Source of the DNA: Epiperipatus broadwayi
Taxonomy: Eukaryota > Onychophora > Udeonychophora > Euonychophora > Peripatidae
Length of the DNA stretch: 64,000 nt
Assembly (NCBI GenBank): GCA_028023455.1
Contig: JAQFVV010006474.1
Coordinates: 701,501-765,500, forward strand
Direction: 5' to 3'
In this document: positions 1 to 11,608 of the stretch, in pieces
Layout of the letters: each line of letters opens with the position of its first letter
Position numbering within the stretch: position 1 is the first letter of the stretch
Position numbers and translations under genes: made by a program
The notes under the pieces: generated by a model
Databases searched by the model: none
Seen by the model: only the letters and a program-made list of their open reading frames with translations
What the model was told of the DNA's origin: nothing

Positions 1-705
1 TAATTTAATATATATATATATGTGTGAGTATATATACTTATAATTATTTGATTTATAATATATCTAAATAAATTAAACAATTGTGACCTGTTTAATTTTA
101 AAATCAAGTTTATACATTTATTAACTAGTAAAAGAAATAAAAATATTATGTAAACAGTAAAAAATTATAAAATTTTAACTATAATCCGTGCTTATTATGT
201 ATAAATAATAATTAGTAATTTAAAATCCACAAACTATAATATAATTATCTACATAAATATAAATTCAAAATTATGTGTAAAATAAAAAATAATAATACAT
301 ATTATAAACCTATGTATAGTGTCATTAGAATTTAAAAATGATTCTGTGTGTATTATATGTTATGAAATAAACAAAATTTCATACAATATATTGTCCATTC
401 ACACAAATAATTACAACAATAATAACAAAAATATTATTATATTAATTGTATTAGCAATTAACAAATTACTAAAACGTCAAGTAATGTTCAATTTGGAAAA
501 TAATAAAACTTACTTCCAAATTTAAATGATTTAAAATTTTACCTTAGTCAACATCGCTTTGATCAGTATATATACATCAACACCTAAATTTTATTTATTT
601 GATAAAGTTTTGGTGTTGATGTATATATATATATATTAAATATTAATTTTAATATTTAATATAGGCACAATTAAATTTATAAATAATTATAAATTGTTTT
701 GGTGA
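1..705. other. AT-rich non-coding sequence
   Basis: No coding sequence is recognisable. The one structured item is a short inverted repeat near 567-629, listed separately. The rest is low-complexity A+T sequence. Confidence 0.6.
567..629. repeat. Short perfect inverted repeat (hairpin)
   Basis: An 18-base arm at 567-584 is the reverse complement of 612-629, with a 27-base AT-rich loop. It could be a tiny foldback or MITE remnant. No target duplication was recognised. Confidence 0.6.
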
Positions 706-927
706 GGCTCATATGGTTCTGTCCCACCAGTAAATCAAGATTTCAGTAATACATCAAAACCTATTATCCCTGAAAGACCAAATGAGATGTTAGTGATAGA
801 TTATTATGGACCATTGCCTCCATTTAATAAACAAAAGTATTTATTAGTCGCTTATGATCTCTTCTCCAAACATATTTCAACCTACCCAATTCCTCAAGCT
901 AATAGAATACAAATATATGAAACATAA
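706..927 (+). pseudogene. Fragment of an LTR-retrotransposon integrase core
   Basis: One open frame of about 73 codons, without a start codon, reads as the beginning of an rve-type integrase core. It contains MLVIDYYGPLP, then KYLLVAYDLFSKHISTYPI. In Ty3/gypsy and related integrases the Asp of this first block is the first residue of the DDE triad, and the following block is the usual Y-hydrophobic-V-D-x-F-S-K strand. The frame closes with TAA at 925-927, before the second Asp and the Glu, so the fragment cannot be active. No RT, protease or LTR was found around it. It is an orphan scrap of an element unrelated, as far as can be seen, to the two gag-only elements in the window. Confidence 0.75.
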
Positions 928-1279
928 TATATTAAGCATCAATTAAAAATGAATGAAAAACTATATAATAAGGTAGTATATATAAAGTTGCATAGGGTGT
1001 GTTTTATTTGTTTTATATTTTGTTATGATATATAGTCAATTCATTTGGTTTATTGAATTTTTATATCATAATTTTATTCTGTTTTATGCATGCTTTATTT
1101 TGTTGTTGGTGGTATTTTACTTTTTTTATACTATATATAATTAATGTTTTCATAGTATTATTTCCAGAAGTTTTCATGTAGTAAAAATATAATATAGAAA
1201 GACAATTTCCATATTTCTCCATTCTGTTTTATTTCATAAGTAATTTCATATAAATAAAAATCCAATAAAAGACAAATAA

Positions 1280-1325
1280 CCCCCAAGATGCATTTCGTGC
1301 TGAAGCAGCACTCATCAGTTGGGCC
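1280..1325 (-). ncRNA. Hammerhead ribozyme, type I, minimal stem III
   Basis: Read on the minus strand the segment has every part of a hammerhead core in order. Stem I strand CCCAA is followed by CTGATGA (plus 1312-1318), a 6-bp stem II of GTGCTG/CAGCAC with a 3-base loop, then GAAA, the palindrome-based stem III ATGCAT, C17 as cleavage residue, and TTGGG closing stem I. Predicted cleavage lies between plus-strand bases 1287 and 1286. Hammerheads with a very short stem III are known from Penelope-like elements. This one sits about 330 bases downstream of a PLE nuclease relic on the same strand, as expected for a PLE terminal repeat. All conserved core bases are present, although the neighbouring protein is dead. 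Confidence 0.85.
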
Positions 1326-1657
1326 AGGTCATCATCTCTCATATATATCTTTATTGCATGAAGAATATTTATGTAGAGCAAATTGTCGCATTTTTATTTT
1401 CAGGCGTCAATTTATTCCTCTCCCAACTTTTATGGTATCAACTTTTTGATGAAAAAATAATGATTATTACTAACCATTTATTAAAATAATAATATAATAG
1501 CTAAATAGTTGATGTTTTAGTACAGTAACGAGTATTTTTGTGAGAGCTTTTTTTTTCTCAAATCATAAGAATGGATATTGTGAGATCATTATTTTTTTCT
1601 TTTGTTATTTTTTCTTTAAGCTCAAATTCTATTGGTTGAGAAGTTTTATAAAATATT

Positions 1658-2185
1658 TTATCCTCCAATAACGTTTTCCAAATTTTTTTTTTTCAATTCA
1701 TACTTCTCATTTATGCTTTTGGGCTTTTTAAACATCTCTATAGCTTCCTTTAGCAGCCTCTGGTCATATTGTTCAATTTTTGCCAAAACGTGTCTTTTAT
1801 TAAAATTGATGTCATGGTTAGTTAATTGTGTATGTAAATAGATGGCTGATAAATTGAATTTTTTTCTAACTATTAAAATGTGTTCTTCCATTTTTTATTT
1901 ATTCTATGATTGGTCTATCCAATGTATAAATGTGAACAAACTTCACATGGAATTTTATATACACCATGACTCTCCAAAGGAATTTTATCTTTAGGGTGTG
2001 GAAATAGTTCATTAATTTTTTGAATGCAGTGCAAACTGTGTGAATATTATTTTTCACTAAAACATTATCTATTTTCTGAATTACTACCTCTGTACATGGC
2101 AGAACAGACTTAATTTCTAAAGTATCAAAATCTTTTTTTTCTTATTATTATATGAAAAAGCCCTATTAATAATCTTGTGATAAAA
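1658..2185 (-). pseudogene. Decayed Penelope-like element: post-RT linker and GIY-YIG endonuclease
   Basis: Minus-strand reading in shifting frames gives the 3' third of a PLE ORF. From 2185 downwards come FYHKIINRAFSYN (the post-RT block that usually reads ...L.NRA) and KSVLPCTEVVIQKIDNVL (the linker). Next are HGVYKIPCEVC followed by LYIG, which are the GIY and YIG halves with the PLE-specific CxxC between them. The piece 1891-1658 then reads as the domain's C-terminal half, with LSAIYLHTQLTNHDINF and RLLKEAIEM. There are at least two frameshifts, and a stop codon directly follows LYIG. RT motifs A-C are missing. A 237-bp MITE abuts the break at 2188. The downstream hammerhead at 1280-1325 belongs to the same element by position and strand. 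Confidence 0.8.
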
Positions 2186-2187
2186 AT

Positions 2188-2424
2188 TATTATGAAGAAG
2201 CATTTTTTTAGTGGTAAAAATTGATATTATCAGAAAGTTTCTTAGTTATAACAATATCTTTGCCACTGAAAATAATTATGCTAGGCAATATATATGTTGT
2301 TCTTCTCATCACTATCCAGCACAATTATTTTCACTGGCAAAGACATTGTTAGATCAGAAATTTTCTGATGACAGCCATTTTCACCAGGATATTTTTGCTA
2401 CTAAAAAAATGCTTCTTCATAATA
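2188..2424. mobile_element. Small MITE with about 33-bp terminal inverted repeats
   Basis: Bases 2188-2220 match the reverse complement of 2392-2424 with about two mismatches; the ends read TATTATGAAGAAGC. The 237-bp unit has no coding content. It starts three bases beyond the last recognisable codon of the PLE relic, so it probably inserted into or next to that element. The target duplication is unclear. Confidence 0.6.
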
Positions 2425-3136
2425 GTATTGATCATAAGTTGGTAATCTAACTATCATAATCAAATTACTATTGTATTAATAATATTTTTAAATAGTTTTT
2501 ATTGTAATTAATGTTATCTTTTTGTCCTGTGTATGTTTAGTTCTTCTAAAATCATTTTTATGTGCATGTGTTTATTTTTTATTCAATATTAACCAATTTC
2601 TTTAAAAAAAGATTGAGACAAATATTTTTGGGATACTGTAATTATACAAATCTGTAGGGGCCACATCTTGGATAACTTTAATAATCTACTCTAATAGGTA
2701 GTAATACATGAGAAAATATAAATATCACTTCCAATTTTATTACTTACCACAATAACAATGATAGATATCAATATTTGCTCTACTTGATAAGCCAATACAT
2801 TATAATATAGTTAAACTATATATACAGCAGAGTTTCTGTCAAATTATTTACTTATTTGTTTCATCTTGTCAACAGATTTTTTTAAATGTTGTTTCACATT
2901 TTTGATCATAATTTTATCATGAAGCATTTTAATCTATTATATGTTAAATGAAATCTTGGTTTTAATGATTTCTTTTCTACTTCCTCTATTTTACCATACC
3001 TGTTATCATTATCAGCTTCAATATTTTTATTAATTTTCTACATTTACAAAACTTTTAAAAATACCTATTAATTGAACTCTTAAATGTATTTTCAATGTAG
3101 AACATCATCTTCAAAAGGTGAATGTTAAAATACCAA
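2425..3136. other. Non-coding AT-rich sequence
   Basis: No gene, repeat or RNA signature was recognised. The first 200 bases may still hold unreadable PLE sequence, since the relic to the left points this way. Confidence 0.4.
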
Positions 3137-3138
3137 TA

Positions 3139-4456
3139 TACCTGGGTCTCATTTTATGCAGTAGATAGGTTCCTCAGAAATTGCGCACAAAAGAAATCGC
3201 ACAAAAATAGACTTAATTTACCTTGAAAAATGGGGGATACATACTATAATTTTTGAAAATCGCATAAAAGCAAAGCAACAACATAAAATTATTTTAAAAT
3301 TCGCATTAAAAAAAATAAAATAAAATATGACTAATAAAAAATTTCAAATTTGAAAAAAATTGATACAAGACAATTTCTTTTTACTTTTTTTTATTACCTA
3401 CAGTATTTAATTTTATTCAGAACATTATATTTTTATGTGTAATTTAAATTTTTTTTCATACATGTATGGTATTTTAATCATTATTGCTATTTGAGACATC
3501 AGATTTGTCATGATATGATGTGATGAGAGGTACTGTAGCTTCTCCTTAAATGAAGTCAAGAGGAAATACAACTAAAATGTTTTCCAATCGCTGTTGATCC
3601 TTCCCATTTCACTAAGCGATCTAAAAATGATATTTTTGTTTCCAAAGAAATTCATTTTCTTGGATGTTTTTTCTTCTCCATTAGGTAAACTGAAAGTTTA
3701 AAATAAAAATAAGAACTTAGACTTATGACAATAAAAAGACACTGACTCACCACTGTTGGGCAAAATTTAATTAAAACTAATAATTAAAAATTAAATTCTA
3801 ATTTTTGTCTTTAATTTTTTAATTTTCAATTCCGTTTAAAAATCAAATTTTATCATTTCACATCACATTAATTTCACATCACGTTAGTAATTTTTAAATT
3901 TTTAATTACAATTAAAAATCAGATTTTAATTGTCAAATTTAATTGTGCCCACCATTGTTACCTTTTAAAAATAAACTTGCGGACACTAAATGATTAATTG
4001 ATTACATACTTTTTTTATAAAAAGCAAAAATAGAATGTGATTTAAAATGCAAAAATAACTACATACATAGTATTTTTCTTCTATAATGTTTGAACAGATT
4101 TACATTATAGTTTTGTAAAATCTAATGTGTGTATATAAAATGGGGAAATTCTGATTATAAGTGAATTATGAACTTCTTTATTGCATAAAATCTATTACAG
4201 TACTATTATAAAGTGGTGAAAATATTGAAATTATTAGATGGAAGTCTAACTCCGATAATGCGCTATTACTTTAAATATGATGTGAGTGCATGAAATTTAT
4301 AATATTTAAAGTAATAGCACATTATCGGAGCTCAACTTCTGATTTAATAATTTTTATCGCATAAAAGAAATCACATATAAAGATATTAAGAAGAAACATG
4401 AATCGCATAACTTCAAAATCGCATTAAATAAATCTGCATAAAACGAGACCACGGTG
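3139..4456 (+). mobile_element. TA-flanked non-autonomous DNA transposon, copy 1 (Tc1/mariner/pogo-like)
   Basis: The left end reads ACCTGGGTCTCATTTTATGC. The right end, read inward, is CACCGTGGTCTCGTTTTATG, so the termini are inverted repeats of about 23 bp. TA dinucleotides lie outside both ends (3137-3138 and 4457-4458), fitting TA-targeting transposons of the Tc1/mariner/pogo superfamily. The superfamily call rests only on TA and the general look of the ends. No transposase frame exists inside. A near-perfect hairpin at 4249-4330 is shared with a second, inverted copy at 19888-21354, and the internal sequence is also shared. Confidence 0.75.
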
Positions 4457-4458
4457 TA

Positions 4459-7100
4459 TATTATCAGACTGTTCAATGGACTGCAGAAAATAATGTAATT
4501 TAAATGTCCATGTGCATACTCCAAACAGAAATTAATTGAACACTGTTGAATGTGTATTTAATATTGAGTCTGTTGCTGTTAATAAACCACCAGTCTTTAT
4601 TTTGTATTGTCTATTATTCTGTTCTTTGCAATCGAGCCTTACCATTTTTGAATTAGAAACCCTAATCATATATTCCTTCATAGCTCAAATCATTGAAGGC
4701 ACATAGGTCTTTTATATTGCTTTATTATTTGCCTTTGTTTACATGGTAAACAAATATGGTGAATCTAACAACAGTAAACACATTATTTAATCATATAATG
4801 ATTTAAAAATAAGTAAAGAAAGATAATAATAATGAAAATATTCCTCTGAAAAATAATCTCAGGTGGCACATTCAGTGATAAAAAAATGATACAAGTATGA
4901 GCAAAATATATATTAGTTTTATCTTACTGATTACTTTAAGAGTAGATCTCATTCAAAAAATGACCACAAATGATTAAATACCAAGACCCTTTATGCCTAT
5001 ATCTTTACTATAGGAATCAAGGATAAACATTATTAGGAGAGTAAAGCTATATATATTTCATTTTAACAGAACCCAACAGGATCCTACAATGTTGTCCATG
5101 CTTTTGGATCATGAATGATTTTGACCCTAAGAATATCAGGATAAATGCAATTTGGTAATATTTTTAATGTCAGGATAGTTTATAATGAACATGATCATAG
5201 GAAGTAGAAAATTCAACAGTGTTCAATTGAGTATGATTTAGCTGGTATGGTTCCAGGCGCCATATTGAATTTTTTTAAAAACTGACCTGAGATGCAATTT
5301 TCACAATAGCTTCAGTTTTAATAATGTTAGAGCAAAAAGCTTTACATTGATAGAAACTAGAAAAACTAAGGAAAACAATAAATCTAAGACAAATAGTAAT
5401 AACCATTTAAAAAGTAAGGAAAAAAAGAAATTTCAACATCTGACATAATTATTATTTCATTGTTTATTCATAATTTCTAATTTATCATTAGCTAAGTTTA
5501 AATTACATCTTCAGTGGTAATTTTTTTGTATCATTCATAAAATTATCTTTCAAACCATATATAATACTTTTTACCTGAGACAATCCATAGCTTCAGAATC
5601 TCAAAAACAAGTTGCATATGAATTCTTTATTTTTATCTTTCAAAAGGAAAATTTATTCATAAACCATAAGAATTATTTACAAAAAAAAGGACCTTTACAT
5701 ATCAATCTCAATGGAGACCAGTTAACAAAATCAAAGATTATGCTTGTATACATAGTATAACCAATTAATTTCATATCAATTACATTAAGGCATTAAGTTA
5801 TCACCAGAAATTGAAGACATATAACTTCACATTCCAGAAATCATAGTTGTGGCCCATTTACATTAATCTGATCATGTATATCAATATATGATGGGGTTAG
5901 TCAATTCAAACATATATAATTTTTTTAAATTTACAAACATGTAGACAATGATTAAAAACATATTTAGCCATTTAGTCTGTAGAGTTTTATCTTACCAAGT
6001 GAAGGAAAGAGCACATCCAATGTTTCTGTGTGTGTTAATTTAACATTTAAATTTCGAGAGGTTAGTCATTTTGACTCATATATGAAAGCCATACATTTTA
6101 CTTATAGATCATGAAGTTAGCCAATCCAATATAGGAATAACATTCATAGAAATTACTTAAAAGCAGGTTTTCATAGAATACCTAAGACTGAAAATTATAC
6201 GAAATATATCATAGATTCTTTAGAATAAACAAATCTTGTACCCCAAATGTTATCAAATCTCAAAGGCATCTATAAGAAAAAAATTCATCCTAATAAAAGA
6301 TACACAACAAATCATTTCCAGAAGATGGACATGGTTTCTTATTTATATAAAACTAGAAAGTGTAGGCTACTGTCTGTATCACTGATAAAATGAGTTTCAT
6401 CTCTTCATTTTATATTTTTTTGTTTACATCAGAGATGTTTATATTTTTTATGCACACGAGTGATGCTATCTTGATATATTTATTGTCCCACATAGATATA
6501 ATTTATTTGATAGCTCATTTGCTAACTATAGTCTTGAAAATAATGTGCTGCAAGATGTGGAAAAACTACTAACTCCACAATATGAGTATCAAGGTATAAT
6601 CAAAAATCAGAATTTGATTCTTTGCTTGCATACAATTCCATGTGGTATATGCATAACCATTGTGGCTACCACTACACACACACCATTTCACATGGTACTA
6701 TTCCCAGTAAATTTGTGATTGCTTTATCAACTGCCATCTGCAACCTTTCTGTACATTTGATTATCCATTTTTAAAATTTACATTGCACTGTTCTCTATAT
6801 TGTAACAGTCAGAATCGTCTATCTCGCTAACACACTGCAGAATTCAATCCCCAGACACGAAACTGAACATTCTAGGAGGGGTTGCCTTCTAGAGATACTA
6901 AGTTCGAATCTAAAGTCCAAATTCCACAGTGCCATCTACGTGATAACGCCTCTGGTGCCACTACTAGTATAACCTTTGACTGGTGCCTGGTGGTCAGGGA
7001 GAAACAAAAGACTCTATACTAAAAGAAGTTTGGGTGGCTAATTAACGTCTATGGATTTACAAAAGAAATGCAGAATATATATATATATATATATATATAT
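4459..7100. other. Non-coding AT-rich sequence up to an (AT)n target
   Basis: No protein or RNA gene could be supported. The block 6800-7060 is less AT-rich and contains a B-box-like GTTCGAATCT near 6901, perhaps a decayed tRNA-derived SINE, but no A box was convincing. Bases 7076-7100 are an (AT)n run into which the LTR element inserted. Confidence 0.4.
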
Positions 7101-9228
7101 TGTAACGGGGCACCCTCTCTATATCCCCCGAGATTACGGGCTTCGAAACAAACATGACATAGCGTAAGGCTTTATTTTTTTTCTTACATCGACAGTTATT
7201 CACGATCCACATAAGGGGGCGCCAGATACGATTATTTAAGTTGATTTTAACTACTCGCATCACCTTACATCATGTCAAAACGATTTCGAAGTCTAATCCC
7301 ACCCACTAGCTCAAAACTCCCAGCATGGACCAATAAGGTGTCTCAAGGTTGTTACATGTTTGTTTCTAAAATGACTCCTCCCGGAGAAGACGCATTGTCC
7401 GCTAATTAAAATCAGCAAGGTTTTCTACTAAGTCGATCACGGCATAAAGATCGTTTATTGGTTATCACTGACCTATGAGGTTGTTCGCTTACGCCCCGAA
7501 CACAAGGCTTACAAGTTCATCCCCCCGCTTTATTGTATATAACATAATTTATTGACGTTTACTTTGATTATAGACCCGCCCGCTCTTAAATCTATCTTAA
7601 CTAAGGTGAAATAAGAAACATCGTGACTTACGGCACGATGGTGACATAATTAATAAAATAACTAAATGAAAATTAAAATTAACTAAATCTACTTCAAAGA
7701 TAAGTTATCAAAGAATAAATAACTACGGTTTTGATTGTGTGTGAAAAGATTTGAGATATGCTCGACTTGATTAGATATTGAACAAGTTTATTAAATATGA
7801 AAAGAAAACATTATTAATTGATTTATTACAAAACATTATTAATTGATTTATTACAAAACATTATTAATTGATTTATTACACACGCGCACATACATTCACG
7901 CCCACAGAGAACCATAAGTATTCATAACACAATTTGAATAACGAGAAAGTTCCTTTCTATTTGATAAATATATAATCTTTCCTTAGCTTCACTTAAGTTC
8001 AAAGTTCATGTTTACAAAGTTCAGTAACAAAGATAAACTATCATGACGAGGAAAGTCTTAAGATTTATTTGAGTAAATTTATGTTGGTTAATTACGAGAT
8101 TGCCTTACGAGTTTATTAATTGAGTGAGTGAACAGAATAAAAAAACATATTTACCTAGGATTTGTCTTGGTTGCAACGAAGGTCGATTGGTCTGGACGAG
8201 TTTGGGTGTTTCACGGAACATTTCTTTTATTAGGAGCATTCACTTAACACGACGATGTTATCAGAATTTCATAGCTTCGGAGATATTTCAGTAGCGGAGC
8301 GCCGATCAGTCACTGAAGGGTTTATTAGCCCCTCATGACAGTCGACGCTCTTGGTATTAATTTCATGATGATCATTTTAAATATTGAGGAATAACCAAGC
8401 TAATTCAGAACAATTCTAATTTTAAATAAAAGCATAAGCATCGGAATAAATGAGCAGGTGGTAATTCAGCGTACTGAGAATTGGAAAATAAAAAACAATA
8501 ATGAAAATGTATTAATCGAAATGAATCGAATCGAACTGAATCCAAACAATTCTTTCCAAAATTTCCAAAATTAATCATTGAATAGGTTTTGACTAGTATT
8601 TATAAAGGTTGATCCATATCTTGGGATCCAATCTACCCCCATAGTTCCCTGTTCTTGGAGTTGTCGTTCAGGTCCGCGTTTGAGGTACCTGCTCACTCAC
8701 TCTTTGTGCTAAAGGCAATATTTATTTTGGGACAATCTCATTTTGCAATCTCACTCAACCAACCTTATTCCTTCACACCTCGAAGGCATGCGTGTGTGCG
8801 TGTGTTTTACTAGAACAATACAAGTTATTTTAAATTTAGAAGTCGAGCATTTATCTTTTCCTCAAATCTTTTCTATAAGTTTTATTCTAGTTAAAATTAT
8901 ATTTCTAAAATAAACATTTTCTAATTCCCCGTGGTGATTTTGATTGATAATTATTTTTATTATTTTAGGAGTGCGTATTATATTTTATTATTTAGGAAAG
9001 CAAATTATTTTTTGTTATTATTTTTATTATCTAAAGGCTTTAATCATTTAATTAGACGTTTTACCGTCTGCATTTTATCAATGTGTTTTATAAAATGTAT
9101 TTATGAGAGAAAGAAAACTATTACTAATTACGAAAATAAAGTTACGAGTGTTTTATGTTGCTTGCTGGTGTGTGTGTGTTTATCGATGTATCCTAGATTT
9201 AATATTGATGTAACGCTGTCTCGTTACA
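7101..9228 (-). repeat. 3' LTR of element 1
   Basis: 2128 bp, TG...CA ends, pairing with 11609-13736. It includes three tandem copies of a 25-bp unit at about 7806-7880, which are also present in the other LTR. Confidence 0.9.
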
Positions 9229-9245
9229 TATCTCCCCGCCCGGTG
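9229..9245 (-). promoter_or_regulatory. Polypurine tract candidate of element 1
   Basis: On the minus strand the bases directly before the 3' LTR read GGGCGGGGAGATA. That is where the plus-strand primer of an LTR element is expected. Confidence 0.6.
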
Positions 9246-10073
9246 TAGAGTAAAATCCGATGCTGCGGGTTTTAGCTCGGTGAAGGAGCGAAATTATTCG
9301 GCTCTTTGGTATCACATGTTCCCTTCATCCCCCTCCTTTTTTCCTTTTCCTTTTTTTTTTTTTTTTTTTTGTGTGTGCAGCGTCCAACGAATCGATCCAA
9401 CGTCCTCCTTTCCTTTGTGCGGTACTGTTCCCCTATGACGGCTATTCCGGCCGTTCGTCTGCGGCTCCGCCTTCCCTTAAAATTTGGATCAAGTGCTCTG
9501 CGGTCAGACTTCCCTTTTACCACGACTTTTAACGGAAGAAATACAATAACACTATTTGGTAAGGTAGGGTATGTCACGATTGACGACTATGGCCAATTGG
9601 TCTCGTGCATCCCTGATGGGAGGTATGGGGATGGACTTTTCCGAGGTCCCCGATACAGAATATGATTGATCTCGCTCTACGATTTCGGAAAGTCTGACTC
9701 GCCCAGCAATAACAACGTTTGGGGAAGTGAGCTAGCACGAACTCTAACGAAATGGTTTATTTGATTTCCCACACTGGGGTTGAGCCCGTCATGTGCCAGC
9801 CGTCTCCTGGATTTGTAGGGCACTCTTCGGTCGATCCGCCAACACGTTGGTTCTATAGGCTAGAGGCTGCTTTGCGATCGTTTGATTTGCTCGGTGATCT
9901 TCCAGGGCCTGGGGTTAGTCACTCTTTTTTTTTTCTTTTCCATATCCAATGTCATATTCCGATTCGTGTCCTAGGTCATTCCCGGTTTGTGGCATCTATT
10001 TCCCTTGTGCGTTCCCTTGCATTGTCCTTATGCTATTCCTGGTCGTCAACTCGTTTTCCCTCCGTCCTATTAG

Positions 10074-11228
10074 CTAGTATCGGTCCGGTGGTACACGTTT
10101 TCTGGGGTGTTCATTACTAGACCCCTCCATCGGCCCCCCTATTCCCTCTTCTTGTTCGAATTTCGCGATCAATTCCCCCATTTCATGGATTCCTTTGCAA
10201 TCCCTTCCCAGCATCATGCGTCTTAGGGTGGTCGGCATATTGTGTCTGATTATTGATATGATCTGCGTCTCTGTCATAGGGTATGCCGGCAATTGTTGAA
10301 GGCTCGCCACCTGCCTATAATAAAATTGTGTGGCCGTCTCGTTAGGCCTTCCCCCGTACTTCTCCCTAGTGATCCTAAAATACGTCCCCTCCTGGCGTGC
10401 TGTGTTCCAGAAACACCGCAAGACTTCTTCTTTATACTCCTCATATGACCGGGGTTTAAACTCCAGCGTTCTCCACCAGTCTCTCGCTGGGCCTTGTAAG
10501 TAGCCGCTCGCAATATTTACTCGATCTGGTTCTCTCTCCGTCGGCTCTCGAAACAGATTCCTGACGCTTTCGAGGTGGTCCATTGGGTTTTCGTTCATCC
10601 CGGCTCTAAATATTTCGATTTTCATCTGCCTCTCCGCCCATACATGACTTGTGTCCCGTTGCGATATCTGCCTTTCCCATCTCTTCTCCATCTCTTCCAT
10701 CCTTCTACTCATGTTCCCATGCCCTTGGTCGGCTTCAATCCTTTGAATTCTCTGTCCCCACTCCCCCATAGTCTCTCGGACCTCGTCCTGTTGTTGCCTA
10801 ATTTCATGACACACCTCTTCAGTCTGCCTGATCGCTTGTTTCATCACGTCCTGATGCCTCTCGCCTTTTCCTATGTCCTCCGTTAGGATCTCAACTTTCT
10901 CCTTTAGCTCCCTCAGGTCTGCCTCCGTCCTGTCCGTCTTCGACGCGTTCTGAGTTATTTCTTCCTTAACTTGGGTTAAACTACTCTCCTCCCCTTCGTC
11001 CTCTTCTAGCTTCCTTTCCTTTCCCCCGAGTAGTTGCCTTATCTCCTCTCGAAATTCTTTCCTCTCTCTTCTCCGCTCTTCTCTATCTTCCCTCATTTCG
11101 GCCATCATTTGCGTCATCATCCTTATTAGGGTTTTGATATCCCCTTCATTTTGCGTATCCTGTTTTTTAAACTGGATGGGACTTTCTCCCGTCTGTTCCC
11201 ACATGTCCTCATTTGTCTCTTCTTCCAT
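10074..11228 (-). CDS. gag: Gag-like protein of LTR element 1
   Basis: An uninterrupted 384-codon frame starts at the ATG at 11228. Residues 35-185 are rich in E, K, R and Q and look like a long coiled coil. Residues 205-360 resemble the retrotransposon gag capsid domain, with HLESVRNLF, GPARDWW (residues 247-252), YEEYKEEVLRCFW, QFYYRQV and IIRHNMP. There is no CCHC zinc knuckle; the protein ends VPPDRY. After the TAG the frame continues about 25 codons to a second stop. The family role is capsid assembly around the element RNA. A related gag with the same DWW and IRHNMP blocks lies at 40378-41472. With no pol beside it, packaging would depend on RT and integrase supplied in trans. Confidence 0.85.
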   Translation of the reverse strand: MEEETNEDMWEQTGESPIQFKKQDTQNEGDIKTLIRMMTQMMAEMREDREERRRERKEFREEIRQLLGGKERKLEEDEGEESSLTQVKEEITQNASKTDRTEADLRELKEKVEILTEDIGKGERHQDVMKQAIRQTEEVCHEIRQQQDEVRETMGEWGQRIQRIEADQGHGNMSRRMEEMEKRWERQISQRDTSHVWAERQMKIEIFRAGMNENPMDHLESVRNLFREPTEREPDRVNIASGYLQGPARDWWRTLEFKPRSYEEYKEEVLRCFWNTARQEGTYFRITREKYGGRPNETATQFYYRQVASLQQLPAYPMTETQIISIIRHNMPTTLRRMMLGRDCKGIHEMGELIAKFEQEEGIGGPMEGSSNEHPRKRVPPDRY

Positions 11229-11587
11229 GATTTGATGTTTATTTTATCTTTGTCCTATTCTAACTTCCGTCACTCTGTTTACGGGAATGTGGTTCTTTTT
11301 TACTTTTGATTTATTTGTTTTATGGTGACAGCGACCGATCGGCGTCCGCTCCCTTATCTCCTGCTATGCTTTATTTGTTTTGTTTATTTTGCTCCGGTTC
11401 CCGATGTTTTGTTTACCCATTTGCGATGTTAAGAATCGCCGCGATTTTGTTCCGTTTGTTTATTATATATTTTTTTTTTTCAAGCTTTTTGTTTACATAA
11501 ATATTTCCGCGTCTTCTCCCAGTTCGGCCGCTTTTGCTAGTATCTAGATTTGCTTTTTCTTTATGTTTAGAAGCTTCATTTATACTA

Positions 11588-11608
11588 GCCTCACGTTGGA
11601 AGCGCCAA
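11588..11608 (-). promoter_or_regulatory. Primer-binding-site candidate of element 1
   Basis: Reading out of the 5' LTR on the minus strand, after one base comes TGGCGCTTCCAACGTGAGG. This resembles the tRNA-Lys type PBS TGGCGCCCAACGTGGGG, with an internal difference. The position right after the LTR supports it; the tRNA assignment is tentative. Confidence 0.55.

Noticed and set aside
319-525. 68-codon N/I/K-rich frame
   Set aside because: Composition expected by chance in AT-rich DNA; no motif or neighbour support.
2211-2450. 79-codon plus-strand frame
   Set aside because: It lies inside the 237-bp MITE and runs out of its right end; a shadow of the repeat.
6880-6930. tRNA gene suggested by GTTCGAATCT
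   Set aside because: No A box at a suitable distance and no cloverleaf.
8931-9248. 105-codon plus-strand frame in the LTR, repeated at 13439-13765
   Set aside because: It is duplicated only because the LTRs are identical; hydrophobic AT-rich composition, opposite strand to gag, no known domain.
9306-10120. Plus-strand frames of 119 and 122 codons opposite the 3' region of element 1
   Set aside because: Antisense to the gag-bearing transcript, low-complexity (poly-T in one), no motif.
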